A stretch of 53,913 nucleotides of DNA. Origin: Oopsacas minuta (Eukaryota > Porifera > Hexactinellida > Lyssacinosida > Leucopsacidae). Under the pieces are notes generated by a model. The model made no database searches. It was given only the letters and a program-made list of their open reading frames with translations, and was not told where the DNA came from. This document shows, piece by piece, positions 30,942 through 41,700 of the stretch. Position 1 is the first letter of the stretch; each line of letters begins with the position of its first letter. The position numbers and the translations under genes are program-made. The stretch is from NCBI GenBank assembly GCA_024704765.1, contig JAKMXF010000085.1, positions 27,745 to 81,657 on the forward strand, read 5' to 3'.

Positions 30942-31107
30942 CATAGGCATATTTGGGGGGGACAAGGGGGGGCAATAGCGCCCCACATATCTAAAATTCC
31001 CCCTCCAAATGTTTATGAAATGAGAAAAAAATTTAAGTTCTTGGGGTAACAGGAAACTTTTTCACCAATTTCGCTGCCCATAATAAAATTCCCTATGTAT
31101 GTCCATG
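30942..31107. mobile_element. hAT-type MITE, 166 bp, exact 8-bp duplication
   Basis: It is flanked by GCTGTAAG on both sides (30934-30941 and 31108-31115). The left end reads CATAGGCATATTTGGGGGGG and the right end reversed CATGGACATACATAGGGAAT, an imperfect inverted repeat. G-runs near the left and C-runs in the middle (31000-31015) are typical of this kind of hAT MITE. No coding content. Confidence 0.78.
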
Positions 31108-31329
31108 GCTGTAAGTATTCTAAAATTAGATCAAATTCAACTGGCCGCATAGTTATGCTGTGATGATAGCAATTAGTTCTAAAAATAGATTAGTCTTAGA
31201 ATCAAACATGATTGTATCGGCATAGATAGAGCAGCCAATTTCTCAGTTCTACCATCACTGACAAACTGAACATTGCTCGTATTCACCGTATAATATTTTT
31301 ACCGCATCATTCATTGATCAATACTATAT

Positions 31330-31960
31330 GGCTACTAGAGATTTAGAACAGCCAACACATTCCAACTGGGTTCTGGAAAATGAGCAAACACTCAGGGAAG
31401 ATATGTCACTTCCAACTTACTCACACATACAGGATCCACACCAATAGAGTGACGAGATCCTAACCGATGATGAGGACGATGCTGATTTCAATGGCGTCCT
31501 ACTATCACCACTAGCAGTTACCAACCAGACTATATCTACCACTGACACACCCTTGACTAGCCCAGTTACTCAATTAGCCGATTGCTCGCTTCCAAAGTTA
31601 TAAATACAGTGTCCAGCAGCTACTGAAGAAGCTACACTAGTATACCACAACAGTTTATCTTCCTTCCTAAAAACCTTCTACTAAGTGTACTAAAGGAAAG
31701 CGATCGTCTAGTCCTCCGATATCTAGACAAGGAAACGGCTTGCTCTTCACTACAACCCATCTTCCGCACAGACGAAACCCTTCACACACATCACCTACAT
31801 CGGTGAAGCAAACACTGATTCTACCAGCCTAGCACAGCTTGCAAACCTTGATCTGCCTAAACTTGACACACGCAAAGAGTTACCTAACCTCTATCAATAG
31901 TACATCAAAAGACTAGCAAAAGCAGATTCTAATTGTTTCACTTTCTATTCTTTGCCCAGC
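31330..31960 (+). pseudogene. Decayed coding-like stretch of unknown family
   Basis: One frame reads NWVLENEQTLREDMSLPTYS, a stop, then SDEILTDDEDDADFNGVLLS and LADCSLPKL. A second part near 31840-31955 reads LDLPKLDTRKELPNLYQ, stop, YIKRLAKADSNCFTFYSLPS. The acidic block and the absence of low-complexity bias suggest an old protein-coding region. The base composition is higher in C than its surroundings. I do not recognise the family. Confidence 0.35.
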
Positions 31961-32015
31961 AAATAATACTTCCTTTAGTAGTAGTCAAAATCTTTTGTCT
32001 AGCAATAATCAAATA

Positions 32016-34068
32016 CAGTGGAGCCTCGAGAACTAAGGCACCCGCGTAGTGGGACACCTCCTGAAATGGGGCAGTTAGCCCGAAATTTTGACATTTTGGT
32101 TCCGTTCCTAACATATTACCCTCGGGGAGTGGAGCGCTTTGTTTTGATAAGATTTTTTTGTTTGTATGCACTCTCTCTCTCTCTCTGTCTGTGATTGTGT
32201 GTGATTGTATGTGAGTATTTGTGTGTGTGTCATTATCATCTCAATTTAGAAACATGAATTGAATAATGCACGCATGCGACGTCTAACCTGTATTTTGCTT
32301 TTCTTAGTCTTTTCTATATATCCTGTATTTCTTCATCATCCAAACCACATCTTAACCTCGAACAACGTTCGAAGATCCTCAAGCTATCCGAGGAAGGCCC
32401 TGCTGAACTAGCGATAGCCAGAGAGATGGGAACTAGCAAAGGAACCGTCGGCAGGGTGAGCGGCAGCGGAAGGATGATATCGAAAAGCTCAGGAACGAAC
32501 AAGGCGAAATACCAGATCACCTCAAGAAAGGAAGATCGTACAGATCAACCCGCAGTATGAAGACATCGAGATACTGTGGTGAGTTTCATTGAGTTGCGAG
32601 GGAGAGGGGTATGTCAGTTACTGACCCCATGTTGATGGAGTTGGCAAGCGAGAAGCGACTAAGCGTGGCATCAACAACTTCATAGCTTCAGAAGGCTGAC
32701 ATGATAAGGTGAAGAAGAGATACGGGATTGTCGGAAAGAACTTGAGTGGAGAGGCAGCTGCTGTGGGCAAGAAATTGGCTAAGAACTGGATGGAGGAATT
32801 GCCTGATATGTTGAAAGAAAATGAGATGAAAGACGTTTTTAATTGCGAAGAGACCGGCCTAATCTTCAAACAAGCCACTAAGAAATCTCTGGTCAGGGCT
32901 GGGACAGTGATCACGGGAAGAAAGTTCAGAATGAACAGCTGACTGTGCTCATCTGCTGCTCATGGATGGGGGAGAAGGAAAAGCTTTTGATGATCGGAAA
33001 GGCAGTGAACTCGAGAGCTCTCAAAGGTGGCAATTTTGAAGAGTTGCCTGTAATTTACCGGTCACAAGAATCTGCATGGATGACTGGTCGCATATTCGAG
33101 GAGTGGCTTCGAGACTTGCAGGATGAGCGCTCAGGACCGAAATGTGCTGCTCACCATGGACAATGCAGGGGTACATAGTATGCGTGATATTCCGCTAAAG
33201 ACAGTTAAACTCATGTACTCCCCAAGAATACTACGTCGTGCGCTCAGCCATGTGACGCAGGGATAATTCAAGCTCTAAAACTGCAGTACAGAGAGCAGCT
33301 CCATAACCATATACTCGGCTGCCTATCTAGCGAGCAGACCGCGAATGACGACCCACACAAGGCCATGAACATTGTGTTGGTCATGGTGTGGGTTTTTCGG
33401 CCCTGGAAAAAGTTGAGAAACGTACAATTTCGCAGTGCTTCGCGAACAGCGGATTTGTAAGGTTGGTGTGGCGGCCGATCCCGCTCCAGCGATGAAGTTC
33501 GGGTATTGCGATGAGTTAGAACAGGAGGAACTAGACATGCTGGTCCGGGAGGAGGATGACAAGGTCTTATTCCCTCCTCAAGAGACTCCGGAGGCTCTAT
33601 TCGACATGGCTGTGCTTGACAACTCTACAGTTACGGACTCCGGAGGAGACAAAATGGATTTCAGCGATATCGGAGAAGTAGAAGAAACCGCCCCTGATGC
33701 CCCAAGGAACTCCGAGCTCTCGCTGCTATCAGCACACTGCAAATGTACGCCATGTTTCGTAGAGATGAAAACGCCATCGGTGATGCTATTGACCTGCAGT
33801 GGTATAGCCAACCCATCACAGACTGAATGGCCTCTGAACTTCGCCAGACGAGCACCAGTGAGTTCTTCAACGATTCTGAACAATGATATTAAATTGACTG
33901 GCGATGGACTGTGACTGAGAATGCATAATGTGAACTGTATATCTACCGCCTATGCGTTACGTTTGGAAATGTTGGTACATTTAAAAGACTCTCGCGAATT
34001 GGGGCACTCTCCCGAACTGGGGCACTTTTTCGGCTACTAGTTGTGCCCCAGTTCTCGAGGTTCCACTG
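32016..34068. mobile_element. Complete pogo/Tigger element, 2053 bp
   Basis: TA flanks both ends (32014-32015, 34069-34070). The ends read CAGTGGAGCCTCGAGAACTA and, reversed, CAGTGGAACCTCGAGAACTG, similar for about 26 bp. Inside the left end is a (CT)n/(GT)n microsatellite at 32168-32230. The plus-strand transposase follows. GC content inside is clearly higher than in the flanks, suggesting a more recent arrival than its neighbours. Confidence 0.93.
32330..33914 (+). pseudogene. Tigger transposase (CENP-B type), frameshifted
   Basis: Domains in order: an N-terminal pipsqueak/CENP-B helix-turn-helix (LEQRSKILKLSEEGPAELAI, about 32355-32460); a second CENP-B domain with VKKRYGIVGKNLSGEAAAVG (32700-32760); and a DDE_1 domain with DVFNCEETGLIFKQATKKSL (32833-32890), AWMTGRIFEEWLRDLQ (33075-33120), LLTMDNAGVHSM (about 33150-33185) and TTSCAQPCDAGIIQA (33225-33270). 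In the first catalytic block Glu stands where Asp is usual (NCEETGL against N.DETGL). The second and third Asp are present. An acidic tail runs to 33914 (FGYCDELEQEELDMLVREED). Several frameshifts and a few stops inactivate it. Confidence 0.9.
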
Positions 34069-34070
34069 TA

Positions 34071-34327
34071 GAAACAAAATATTTGCAATCTTATTTGATA
34101 ATTACATAATGTTAGTTTCTGAGTTATAAAAGAATTCGTGACTTCACGATATGAGACTGACGTCATAATTGTGTGAGAAAATGCAATTTTCTTTCAAAAC
34201 TCCAATCTCTATTTAAGCCTACATGCGCATAATCAGTTCCGTAGATATTTTGTGTTCTTCAAACAGCCAATTCTGATAGATTTTTGACTAACTTAGCCAT
34301 CCCTAATCCAATTCCATAATCAGTGTA
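34071..34327. other. No feature recognised
   Basis: AT-rich flank without coding signal. Confidence 0.3.
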
Positions 34328-34630
34328 CAATACCGTACTTCTTCGATAATAGCCCCTTTTGAATTATCACCTCCCCTTATAATTGCCCCCAAAGTGAATA
34401 ATTATTTTCCCTTACCCCCTAGAACAACCGTTTAATGTAATGGTGAGTCATATCAATTACTGATTGCCTAGAATATTTTGATTCTCCACAATATATATTT
34501 TCTCAATAATTGAAAAATATTTTCGGGAAAATGCCTCGAAATAATAAGTTGCCTCTCTCGAATAATCGTCCACTTAAGCGGGGGTTGAAATTCTTAATCG
34601 CCCGGCTACAATTCGAATAAATACGGTGTG
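34328..34630. mobile_element. Probable MITE, about 303 bp
   Basis: The ends are flanked by TA and read CAATACCGTACTTCTTCGAT and, reversed, CACACCGTATTTATTCGAAT. Internal repeats of the end (TCGATAATAGCCCC, TCGAATAATCGTCC) occur near both sides. The pattern fits a short TA-duplicating element. It is less certain than the others because the ends match only over about 17 bases. Confidence 0.5.
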
Positions 34631-34992
34631 TAAACTATTTGGCCTATAGATATTACTACACAAATACGAATCCACAAATAGACAGAATTGAATAAATTGT
34701 ATTTATGTGAACTTTACTTGTAATAATGTAATATATATTCGTCAAAGTTGCATACATAATCTGGAGTATAAGAACAGGTCTTGGGTGAATATTTTACTCA
34801 AATATTGGCTGAGGTAAGATGATGCATAATTTCAAATATTGGGTTTGAGTGTAATGTCGTTTCTACTATAGTTGAAATCTGGTATGCTAAAATTTGGGAT
34901 AAATCGAACAAGACGCAGTGTACTTGAAGTGGTCCAAATTTTTATAGATGATGTTTATAACTTGAAAATTTGTAGCATTACAAAGATTAATA
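34631..34992. other. No feature recognised
   Basis: AT-rich sequence with no coding pattern or repeat seen. Confidence 0.3.
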
Positions 34993-35406
34993 CAGGGGCA
35001 TTCAACAAATACAAATCATACCATCTAAAACTATAGATACTTGTGTAAAGTTGGTAATTTTTGCTATGAATGTTCAAAGTAGTATCTTTTATACGCTACA
35101 ACTGAATTTAGCCTTTTAATCCAATTTTCGAATGTCTTCCTATACTCATCCTTGGGAATGACTTCAAGGCATCTGTAAATTGCCCGGCCAAAGCTGAGCC
35201 GATCCTCAAATTCGCGTCCGGAGACGTTATCTTTGAGTTTTCTTAACAAGCAGAAGTCACATGGAGCTATATCAGTGGAGTAAGGTGGATGTGGAACTTC
35301 GTGCATACCTGTATCTTTAATTTTTTCCTAACAGCGAAAGATTTATGCTGTCTAGCATTATCGTGCAAAACTTTGAGACCACGAGTTCTAGTCTTTGGAC
35401 GTCGTT
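34993..35406 (-). mobile_element. mariner copy 2, C-terminal part, cut by gap
   Basis: Left end after TA: CAGGGGCATTCAACAAATAC. The minus-strand reading HEVPHPPYSTDIAPCDFCLL, then NVSGREFEDRLSFGRAIYRC and YFEHS, parallels mariner copy 1 with few changes (YSPD to YSTD, DFW to DFC). It stops at the single n 35407, at the same type of position as copy 1 stops. It shares the copy 1 frameshift near the HDNAR block, so both came from an already broken parent or were mobilised in trans. Confidence 0.88.
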
Positions 35407-35407
35407 N
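35407..35407. other. Single-n contig joint K6/K7
   Basis: The mariner interior on the left has no continuation on the right. The right side starts with a 115-base block repeated at the end of the window. Confidence 0.85.
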
Positions 35408-35522
35408 TAGCTCTTATCATAATTGAGAAGATTATATTCTGAACTAATAATAGGTGAAAACTTAGAGCTGTCATTCTAATGAGTATTTTTGGATAGAGAG
35501 AATTATATGCCTATGTGTAAAC
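35408..35522. repeat. 115-bp exact direct repeat, copy 1
   Basis: Identical to 53799-53913, the last bases of the window. It abuts an n on its left. Most likely the shared overlap of two contigs. Confidence 0.95.
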
Positions 35523-35703
35523 ATAAAATAGAGATGATTAATGAATTCAATTATAGCCCTCCACTAAGCATGACATTTGATTACAAAGTAATAGGAATTT
35601 TACAATGAAAAAATGTGATTCCCAGGTTTCAGACTATGGTGAATTTAATGGTAACATTTTCGAATGCTTATCGGATGATGAAAAATTCACTCTAAAGCCT
35701 ATG

Positions 35704-35766
35704 GTGAAGCCTGTGACGCGGAAGCTTGGTGAATCCTGTGACGCGGAAGCCTGGTGAATCCTGAGC
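35704..35766. repeat. Short tandem repeat, 27-bp unit
   Basis: GCCTGTGACGCGGAAGCTTG and CCTGTGACGCGGAAGCCTGG follow each other with TGAAT between. About two and a half units of 27 bp. Confidence 0.8.
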
Positions 35767-35789
35767 TAGTTCCTCCCTCAGCTTCTCCA

Positions 35790-36700
35790 GTGTTGTTATT
35801 CTCTTGGGCTGGAATTTCAACAACTTTGAAACCTCAAAGGCAACATCCAGTGCATCTTTGGCATGCTTACACCTTTGATAACATCGCCAGCTGCAAGATT
35901 TAAAGCATGACCATGGTTATGTAGATTAAGAACACGTGGTCCCTCATTACTCCACTACTTTGCAACACCACCCCTAGGCCCACTCATATTGCTGGCACCA
36001 TCGTAGCACGGTCCTCTGAACTTATTTAGTCCTGAGTTCATTCGGACCCATCTTTGATGACCTTGACAATGATTGCAGCGCAAATGTCATCGATTGCATA
36101 CCAGTCAATTACAACTTAATGGACCTCCAAGGAGCTGTTTTCAATCCAGCAAAAGTAGATGATCAGCTGCTCCTTATTAGAAGCATCCGTGCACTCATAG
36201 CACATGATGGAATAGAGGTAGTCTCTTGGATGGAATACGATATCTCGCGGAGTACTGATAATACGATAGCTTTCAAGAGCTGGTTCTGGATATCGTCTCA
36301 AACGTACTTGTTGGTCTTCTTCTCGAGCCATTCAACAAGGCGAGGATTATCTCTCGCACGCGGATTCATAAAGTTGCGTGAAGTTCGAGTCCGTGTCATG
36401 GTCTCCACATAGCTGTAACACTTGCCTGGTTAAAAACTGGAGATTAGAAATAATCTTCAAAGGGCACTCCCAGTTGTCTTTCTTTTGCCGAGAATGCGAG
36501 GATGAAAGCATTTCCCCAACATCAGAGCAAGAACGAGGTATAATTATTGACACCTCAATAGCTTCCTTGTGACAATCTGATGACGTGTGCTTGTTGAAGG
36601 CGATCGTTTCGACCTTCCAGTACGAAAATCCCTTCGGCGTGAACGATGGGTCGGCTTTCTTGGCTGTCATTTTCTTCCTTTGAAGCGACGTCATCCACAG
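35790..36700 (-). pseudogene. hAT transposase relic, N-terminal half (TTF/DUF4371)
   Basis: Minus-strand reading: KADPSFTPKGFSYWKVETIA then FNKHTSSDCHKEAIE (36560-36660) is a TTF-type zinc-finger region. SCSDVGEMLSSSHSRQKKD follows, then the DUF4371 part (LKIISNLQFLTRQVLQLCGD). ECTDASNKEQLIIYFCWIEN (36130-36200) is the first catalytic block. There Asp, normally in 'aDE.tDas', is replaced because the preceding residues read YECTDAS. Degenerate sequence continues to about 35790. The C-terminal half is missing. The possible right end of the element is at 37436 (reversed CAGTGTTCCCCCTAAGCCAA). Confidence 0.78.
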
Positions 36701-36749
36701 GTGGCAGAAACAATATCTTTCCCAATGTCATAGGTTAACCAAGGCCAAA

Positions 36750-37456
36750 TTTTGAAATAATTTGATTGACAAGATTTCATCCTCTGATTGACTATCCGAA
36801 CGCTCTCTTCCTAAAGCTGAAGGAGGGGGGATGAATTGAATTTTCTGGCAATTCAGGAAGAAATGAATGTGGGGACAATGAAGAGAACGCCATTTTCCCT
36901 ACCATCACTTATTTTAGCTACTAAATAAATGGTAAGAGGTTGGTAGGAATGTCGAGTAAATAATTAGGATAGTGATATTTTAGCTACACATATCAAAGTT
37001 ACGAAAACTCCACTAGTAGTAGCTGCTAGTAGATAACTATAAATGATATAACCATACTATGTACAAATACCTAATTAGTAAATGTAGCTAACCACTAATT
37101 GGTCATTTCCAATTTAGTTGTACAAAATATCAACATGAAAATCCTCGCTTTCTAATCTCGATCCAAACAAGTGATAACTTCGCAAAATAATATTTTTGCC
37201 CAAATTATTGGTCAGGCCATGGGCCGACCGACCAAACGTTCTCAAGCGGGCCTGTATCATGTACGATATAAATTCAGCGATTATCGCCAATATAGATATC
37301 GGGTTCCATTTGTATGTTCTGAAAAGATTCGTACTCTCCAGCAGGAACTTTGCCGCAATTTGCTACTTTTCAGCTGATACAACAGGTCATAATGCCAAAC
37401 AAATGTGGCCCATAGCTTGGCTTAGGGGGAACACTGGGTACAACCAACCAACAATA
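36750..37456. other. No gene recognised; possible hAT end
   Basis: No coding signal I can support. A hAT-like right end (TTGGCTTAGGGGGAACACTG) finishes at 37436. Confidence 0.35.
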
Positions 37457-38755
37457 TCGAGTGTTCAATATGTTCGAGTAAACTATACAAACCACTTACA
37501 GTAGAGCTAATTTAACGCAACCACATACATACCTAGTGAATCCATACTTCCAAACCAAATTTCAGGATTATAAGTTCTATACTTGATATTTGTAGCCAAT
37601 TTTATAGTCTTCACTTTCAATATTTTAATATTATGGACAATTTGAATAAGAGTGATTTTCGTGCCATCATTTTCTACAATTTCAAACGTGGATTAAATAT
37701 TACGGATTGCAGTTGTGAGATGTTTTCTATCATTGGGGATCAAAGTCCAACCCAATCCAACATCTACAAGTGGTATCGTCAATTTCGTTTAGGCCCCAAA
37801 TCCCTTGACGATGAGTCACATTCAGGCGTCCAATTACGGCGGTCACCGAGGAGAATATCGACAAAGTATCAAAGCTAGTAACTGAGGATAGGCAAACCAC
37901 TGTCAAACAGTTAGCTTTCGAGGTTTCGGTCTCATCGGGGACAATAGAAACCATCTTACACCAACACCTGGGCTAAAGAGGGTTTGTTCTAAGTTGGTCC
38001 CCCATTAGTTAAATTTTGAGTAAAGAAACCGTCGACTAGAATTTTGTCGTTTAATAATGCTAAAGTATTCCAAAAAGATTCGCGACGCAGGTCAGAAGTC
38101 ATAACTGGTGACGAGACATGGATCTATTATAACGACATTCAATCAAAGCAGCAGAGCTCAGAATGGATCTTTGAAGACGAGCAACCGGACACAATTCCTA
38201 AGCAAACCAGGGTGGTCGGTAAGCGGATGTTTGCTGTTTGCTTCTCTACAAGAGGGATAATAGAATATGTGATACACCCTGAAAAGCACACTGTTACTTC
38301 AACCTGGTACACTGAAAATTGTCTTCCGCAAGTGTTCCAAGCTGTCGAGAGGTTGCGTCTAGATACTGGTCTTCGTGGAATGAAATTCCACCATGACTAT
38401 GCTCCAGCTCACACTGCACGAAAGATTAAGGACTATATCAAACAATCGGGCTAGAATTGATCGATTATCCACCCTGTAGCCCAGATCTAGCCCCCTGTAA
38501 CTTCTGGTTGTTTCCTACTATAAAACGCCATCTAAAAGGTAGATGTTTTGTTTCAGAAACAGAGCTGAGCGCCGCATTTTAGGATTGTTAACTGGAGTAT
38601 GGTCTTTCAGCGATGAGTTCTGATAAACTGTACACCAATCTTGCCACAGTTTCCACATAACTACGATTACCCCTCATAAACGAACATTTGAAATAGTATT
38701 TTTATATCTATCTGTACTGTAAGCATACTTTTACTCGAACTTATTGAACACTCGG
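37457..38755. mobile_element. Complete mariner element, 1299 bp
   Basis: TA flanks both ends (37455-37456, 38756-38757). The ends read TCGAGTGTTCAATATGTTCG and, reversed, CCGAGTGTTCAATAAGTTCG, similar for about 25 bp. The length is typical of mariner. One plus-strand gene. Confidence 0.93.
37633..38645 (+). pseudogene. mariner (DD34D) transposase, inactive
   Basis: The ATG at 37633 gives MDNLNKSDFRAIIFYNFKRG, then IYKWYRQFRLGPKSL, a mariner DNA-binding region. A frame change near 37850-38040 separates it from the catalytic part at 38044-38454: VITGDETWIYYNDIQSKQQS (first Asp) and FHHDYAPAHTARKIKDYIKQ (second Asp). After the stop at 38452 another frame gives PCSPDLAPCNFWLFP, in which the third catalytic Asp is Asn. 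Spacing from the second Asp is 34. One or two frameshifts plus the Asp-to-Asn change inactivate it. Confidence 0.9.
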
Positions 38756-38989
38756 TATATCTGACAACTATAATGATCCTTGCCGTAGCTATTTGTGGGA
38801 TAGATAGTGGGAGCATTTCACATAAATTTATTTGCCAACTTGAGTGAAGAAAAAGTGGGATGGACTGTCGAATTAGTGTGACATCTGCGACGTAGCAATT
38901 TCCATTAGACTGAACTAAAAACTGATAATAAATCATTTCCTGTTCTAGATCCGAACTTGCCACGACTGTCAAACCTCTGCTGCTCTACC

Positions 38990-39252
38990 TCCTCAGCAAC
39001 AACGTGAGCTTCTCCTGAAAAAACCATGGTGTCATTGTGGAAATGGTCTTGTATGCAATATGTCTCGCACTGTACTTGGATTTCTGCACATTCTTGTAAT
39101 CATATGCTACCTGAGAAAATTTGTAATTTCCCGACCTCTCAAGACTAAAACTTCCAAACAAAAATTGGTTTGTTTCCAGGAATTTTATCTCTCATTCCGC
39201 GTGCACAAGATCTTCCAACATGATCAGGGAAAAGAATTCTCAGTAAGGTAAC
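38990..39252 (+). pseudogene. Integrase-core fragment, KRBA2/Ginger-like
   Basis: The plus-strand frame reads QQRELLLKKPWCHCGNGLVC, then FVISRPLKTKTSKQKLVCFQ, EFYLSFRVHK and IFQHDQGKEFSVR with a stop at 39251. The block '.LRPLK.K.a.eva..l..iFl.FG.P.iLqSDnG.EF' is the centre of the integrase core of KRBA2-like proteins, which derive from Ginger-type or Gypsy-type elements. The Asp and Glu of the 'SDNG.EF' motif are kept (HDQGKEF). Only about 85 codons are left, and no flanking repeats were found. Family assignment is from the motif alone. Confidence 0.55.
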
Positions 39253-39259
39253 TCATATT

Positions 39260-40032
39260 TCTACATACTCGAGATCAGTAATTGTAAATACACCAAGTAA
39301 ATTATTACCGATGCACAATGCTGCATACTATATTGGATTACATACGTATCATGCTGCATTGTAAATTGTCAGCGCATTGCTTCAATAATCCTCTAGTAGG
39401 AAGTTATGCGTCCTGATGGCCATATTTAAGAAACCGTGTAGAAATTGGATGTTCATTTATGTGAATTACGAACAAATAAGAGTTTACGAATTGATGCTAC
39501 TACTGTGGGTGGATTTATGCTATATTAATCGCTTTATCGTTCTAGCTATTGTTATACAAGACTATGCACTTGCGCGTAGTAGAGTGTTTTGTTCTCTTAT
39601 TTACTTCCAAAATAGGAATTTCAAGAATATCACAAGAAGATAAATGTCAACGCCAGAAGAACCACAGCATAACACACAGAAAGTATCGGACTTGTTGAGT
39701 CACACAACATAATATTGAAAACGTAAGTATTGATACTAAATATATAAATATATGTAAATTTTATATGCCCAACTTACGTAAAATACATGTCGATGATAAT
39801 TCGATAGCTTTGAATCAATTTATATTTTTACAAATATACAAATGCACAAGATACAATCTAACTGGGACATTGAATAGACTGAGAAATTCCAAACAGCATT
39901 ACTAGCAGCAAATACCCAAACCAAAATTTCTACAAACTACACACCCTTTTATCTCATGCTTGGGAGAGACTTTGATTCATTTAACCTTTCCAATATTATC
40001 ACTTCTCCAACTAACCCCGATTACTCACCAAG
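39260..40032. other. No feature recognised
   Basis: AT-rich. The longest open stretch (39416-39643, 75 codons) has no recognisable motif and looks like chance. Confidence 0.35.
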
Positions 40033-40173
40033 CAGTGGCGGATCTATGGAGGGTATGGGGTATGCATACCCCCTCGCCAGCTTTGTTAAATTATTTATTT
40101 CGTCTACTTAGTAGAGAGACTAAAGTACATACTTTGTTATACCACAGCCCTAATGAATTTATTCTCTCGACTA
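40033..40173. repeat. hAT-type left terminus fragment
   Basis: CAGTGGCGGATCTATGGAGG at 40033 is a typical hAT end, followed by GGTATGCATACCCCCTCGCC. A Tc1-type element starts at 40174. No right end was found on its far side. Confidence 0.45.
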
Positions 40174-41510
40174 CAGGGTGTCTCAAAAGTCTTTTCCTCT
40201 TATGAATACCACTATAATATAGAATTTCTTAGATAGATTCATCTTATTAATGGCCTATATAATCACAATTAAGTTTTATAGATGAATTAATTCGACTTGG
40301 CATACCATCAACTAAATTCTCAAGTATCGACGGGCTAATCCCATTCCATTTATTTTCCAAATATTTTCCGAGCTGTGTTAAATTTGCAGCGTGCTTTCTC
40401 TTGTCTAGCTCTTCTTACATAATAGACCAAAGATTTTCGATGGGATTCAAATCTGGGGAGTTACTAGGCCAAATACCTTTCTCCCAAAAGCCAGGTAGAT
40501 GCTCTGAAAGCCATTTCTGGGTGCTTATGGCTGTATGAGCAGGGGCGCCATCCTGCATGAAAATTGTCTCGGACATTTTCGACACTAAAAGTAACCCAAT
40601 CACCCCGAGATCAGAAATGCGAATTTCCATCCTCTGTACACTTCCCCAAGATTTCATTAATATAGTTCCCAATATTCACTGAGCACTGTGGGGGATGAAG
40701 TATAGTTCTGATAGCCTAACCGGCTCATTATTCCACAGAACATCATTTTCGGGGGATATTTGACTGATACAACTGGGGTAGTGTTGTGTGGATTAATGTC
40801 CCAAACACGACTATTCTGCCTGTTAGTCCGATGGAAAAGCTCAAAAGGGTTTTCATCACTAAAAAGAACTCTTTCCCAATCAAGACCAGTCCATGTTTTG
40901 CGTTCCTAACAGAATTCTAGCCTCTTTACCTTTTGTTTTTCAGTCAATTTCGGGTATGAGGGCATTTTATAGGCTTTCGCTTCGATTGTGTCGCGTAAAT
41001 AACGGTGAATTGTGTCTTTACTAACGGTCACCGACTTGGATGAGATATAGTTAGCAAATTTTTGGGTTGAATTGTATCGTTTCCCGATTGATTTTCGAAT
41101 GATAATTTTCGGAACCCGGGAAAGCTTCATCGGACGTCCAGACCGGGGCTTGTCATCAAGCAAATATCCAGCTCTATGCCTTTTAAACCAGTTCCGGACT
41201 GTCCGAATTGTGACTCCAAGAGTATTGGCGACTGTTTTCTGCGTTGAATCCGCTTCAATCATGTCAATCGCTCGCTCACGAACAGCAAATCTCGGTTTCA
41301 TGACATCCATGTATGAAATTTGTGGGGTTGAGAAAAATCAAGAAAAAATATAAACAGATTATCAACTAAGGAAATGAAGTATTCATTATAGTATTGGACT
41401 ACTGTAGACTAATAATAATCTGAAAAATGGTTGGTTTGTAAACAATACTGTTTGATTTATAACGACTTCAATCGAAGTACTGAGGAGGAAAAAACTTCTG
41501 AGACACCCTG
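40174..41510. mobile_element. Complete Tc1/mariner element, DD37E type, 1337 bp
   Basis: TA flanks both ends (40172-40173, 41511-41512). The ends read CAGGGTGTCTCAAAAGTCTT and, reversed, CAGGGTGTCTCAGAAGTTTT, similar for about 28 bp. Minus-strand gene. Confidence 0.93.
40215..41310 (-). pseudogene. DD37E transposase, few lesions (third lineage)
   Basis: The ATG at 41310 begins MDVMKPRFAVRERAIDMIEA, then TIRTVRNWFKRHRAGYLLDD and the GRP linker GRPMKL. The frame runs to a stop at 40906, then continues in the same frame with WERVLFSDENPFELFHRTNR (first Asp). Near 40670 there is a further break. The last part at 40415-40672 has FMQDGAPAHTAISTQKWLSE and SNSPDLNPIENLWSIM, with 37 residues between Asp and Glu. 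All three acids are present. It has about three lesions, which makes it the best preserved DD37E gene of the window. Confidence 0.9.
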
Positions 41511-41579
41511 TATAAGGTGTTAAGAAATGGATGTTCCCTTTAATAACCCCCGCTATTCTCTAGTTTAGTCTAAATTGAC

Positions 41580-41700
41580 ATGGTACTACTTTCTTATGTA
41601 ATCTCCATGCAGTTTTAGACATTTTCAAATTCGACAAGGCATCCCAGCTATGAGTCTTTCTACTGTCTCCGATGAGATTTCCTTCTAGGCCAAATTTAAG
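41580..41700 (-). pseudogene. Tc1-type C-terminal relic
   Basis: A minus-strand reading GMPCRI, stop, KCLKLHGDYIRK resembles the C-terminal tails of the DD37E genes (SMPNRIRSVIECDGDYINK). Nothing else of the element is recognisable. Confidence 0.45.

Noticed and set aside
32168-32230. CT/GT microsatellite as a separate feature or regulatory tract
   Set aside because: It is a simple short repeat inside the Tigger left region; nothing suggests a function.
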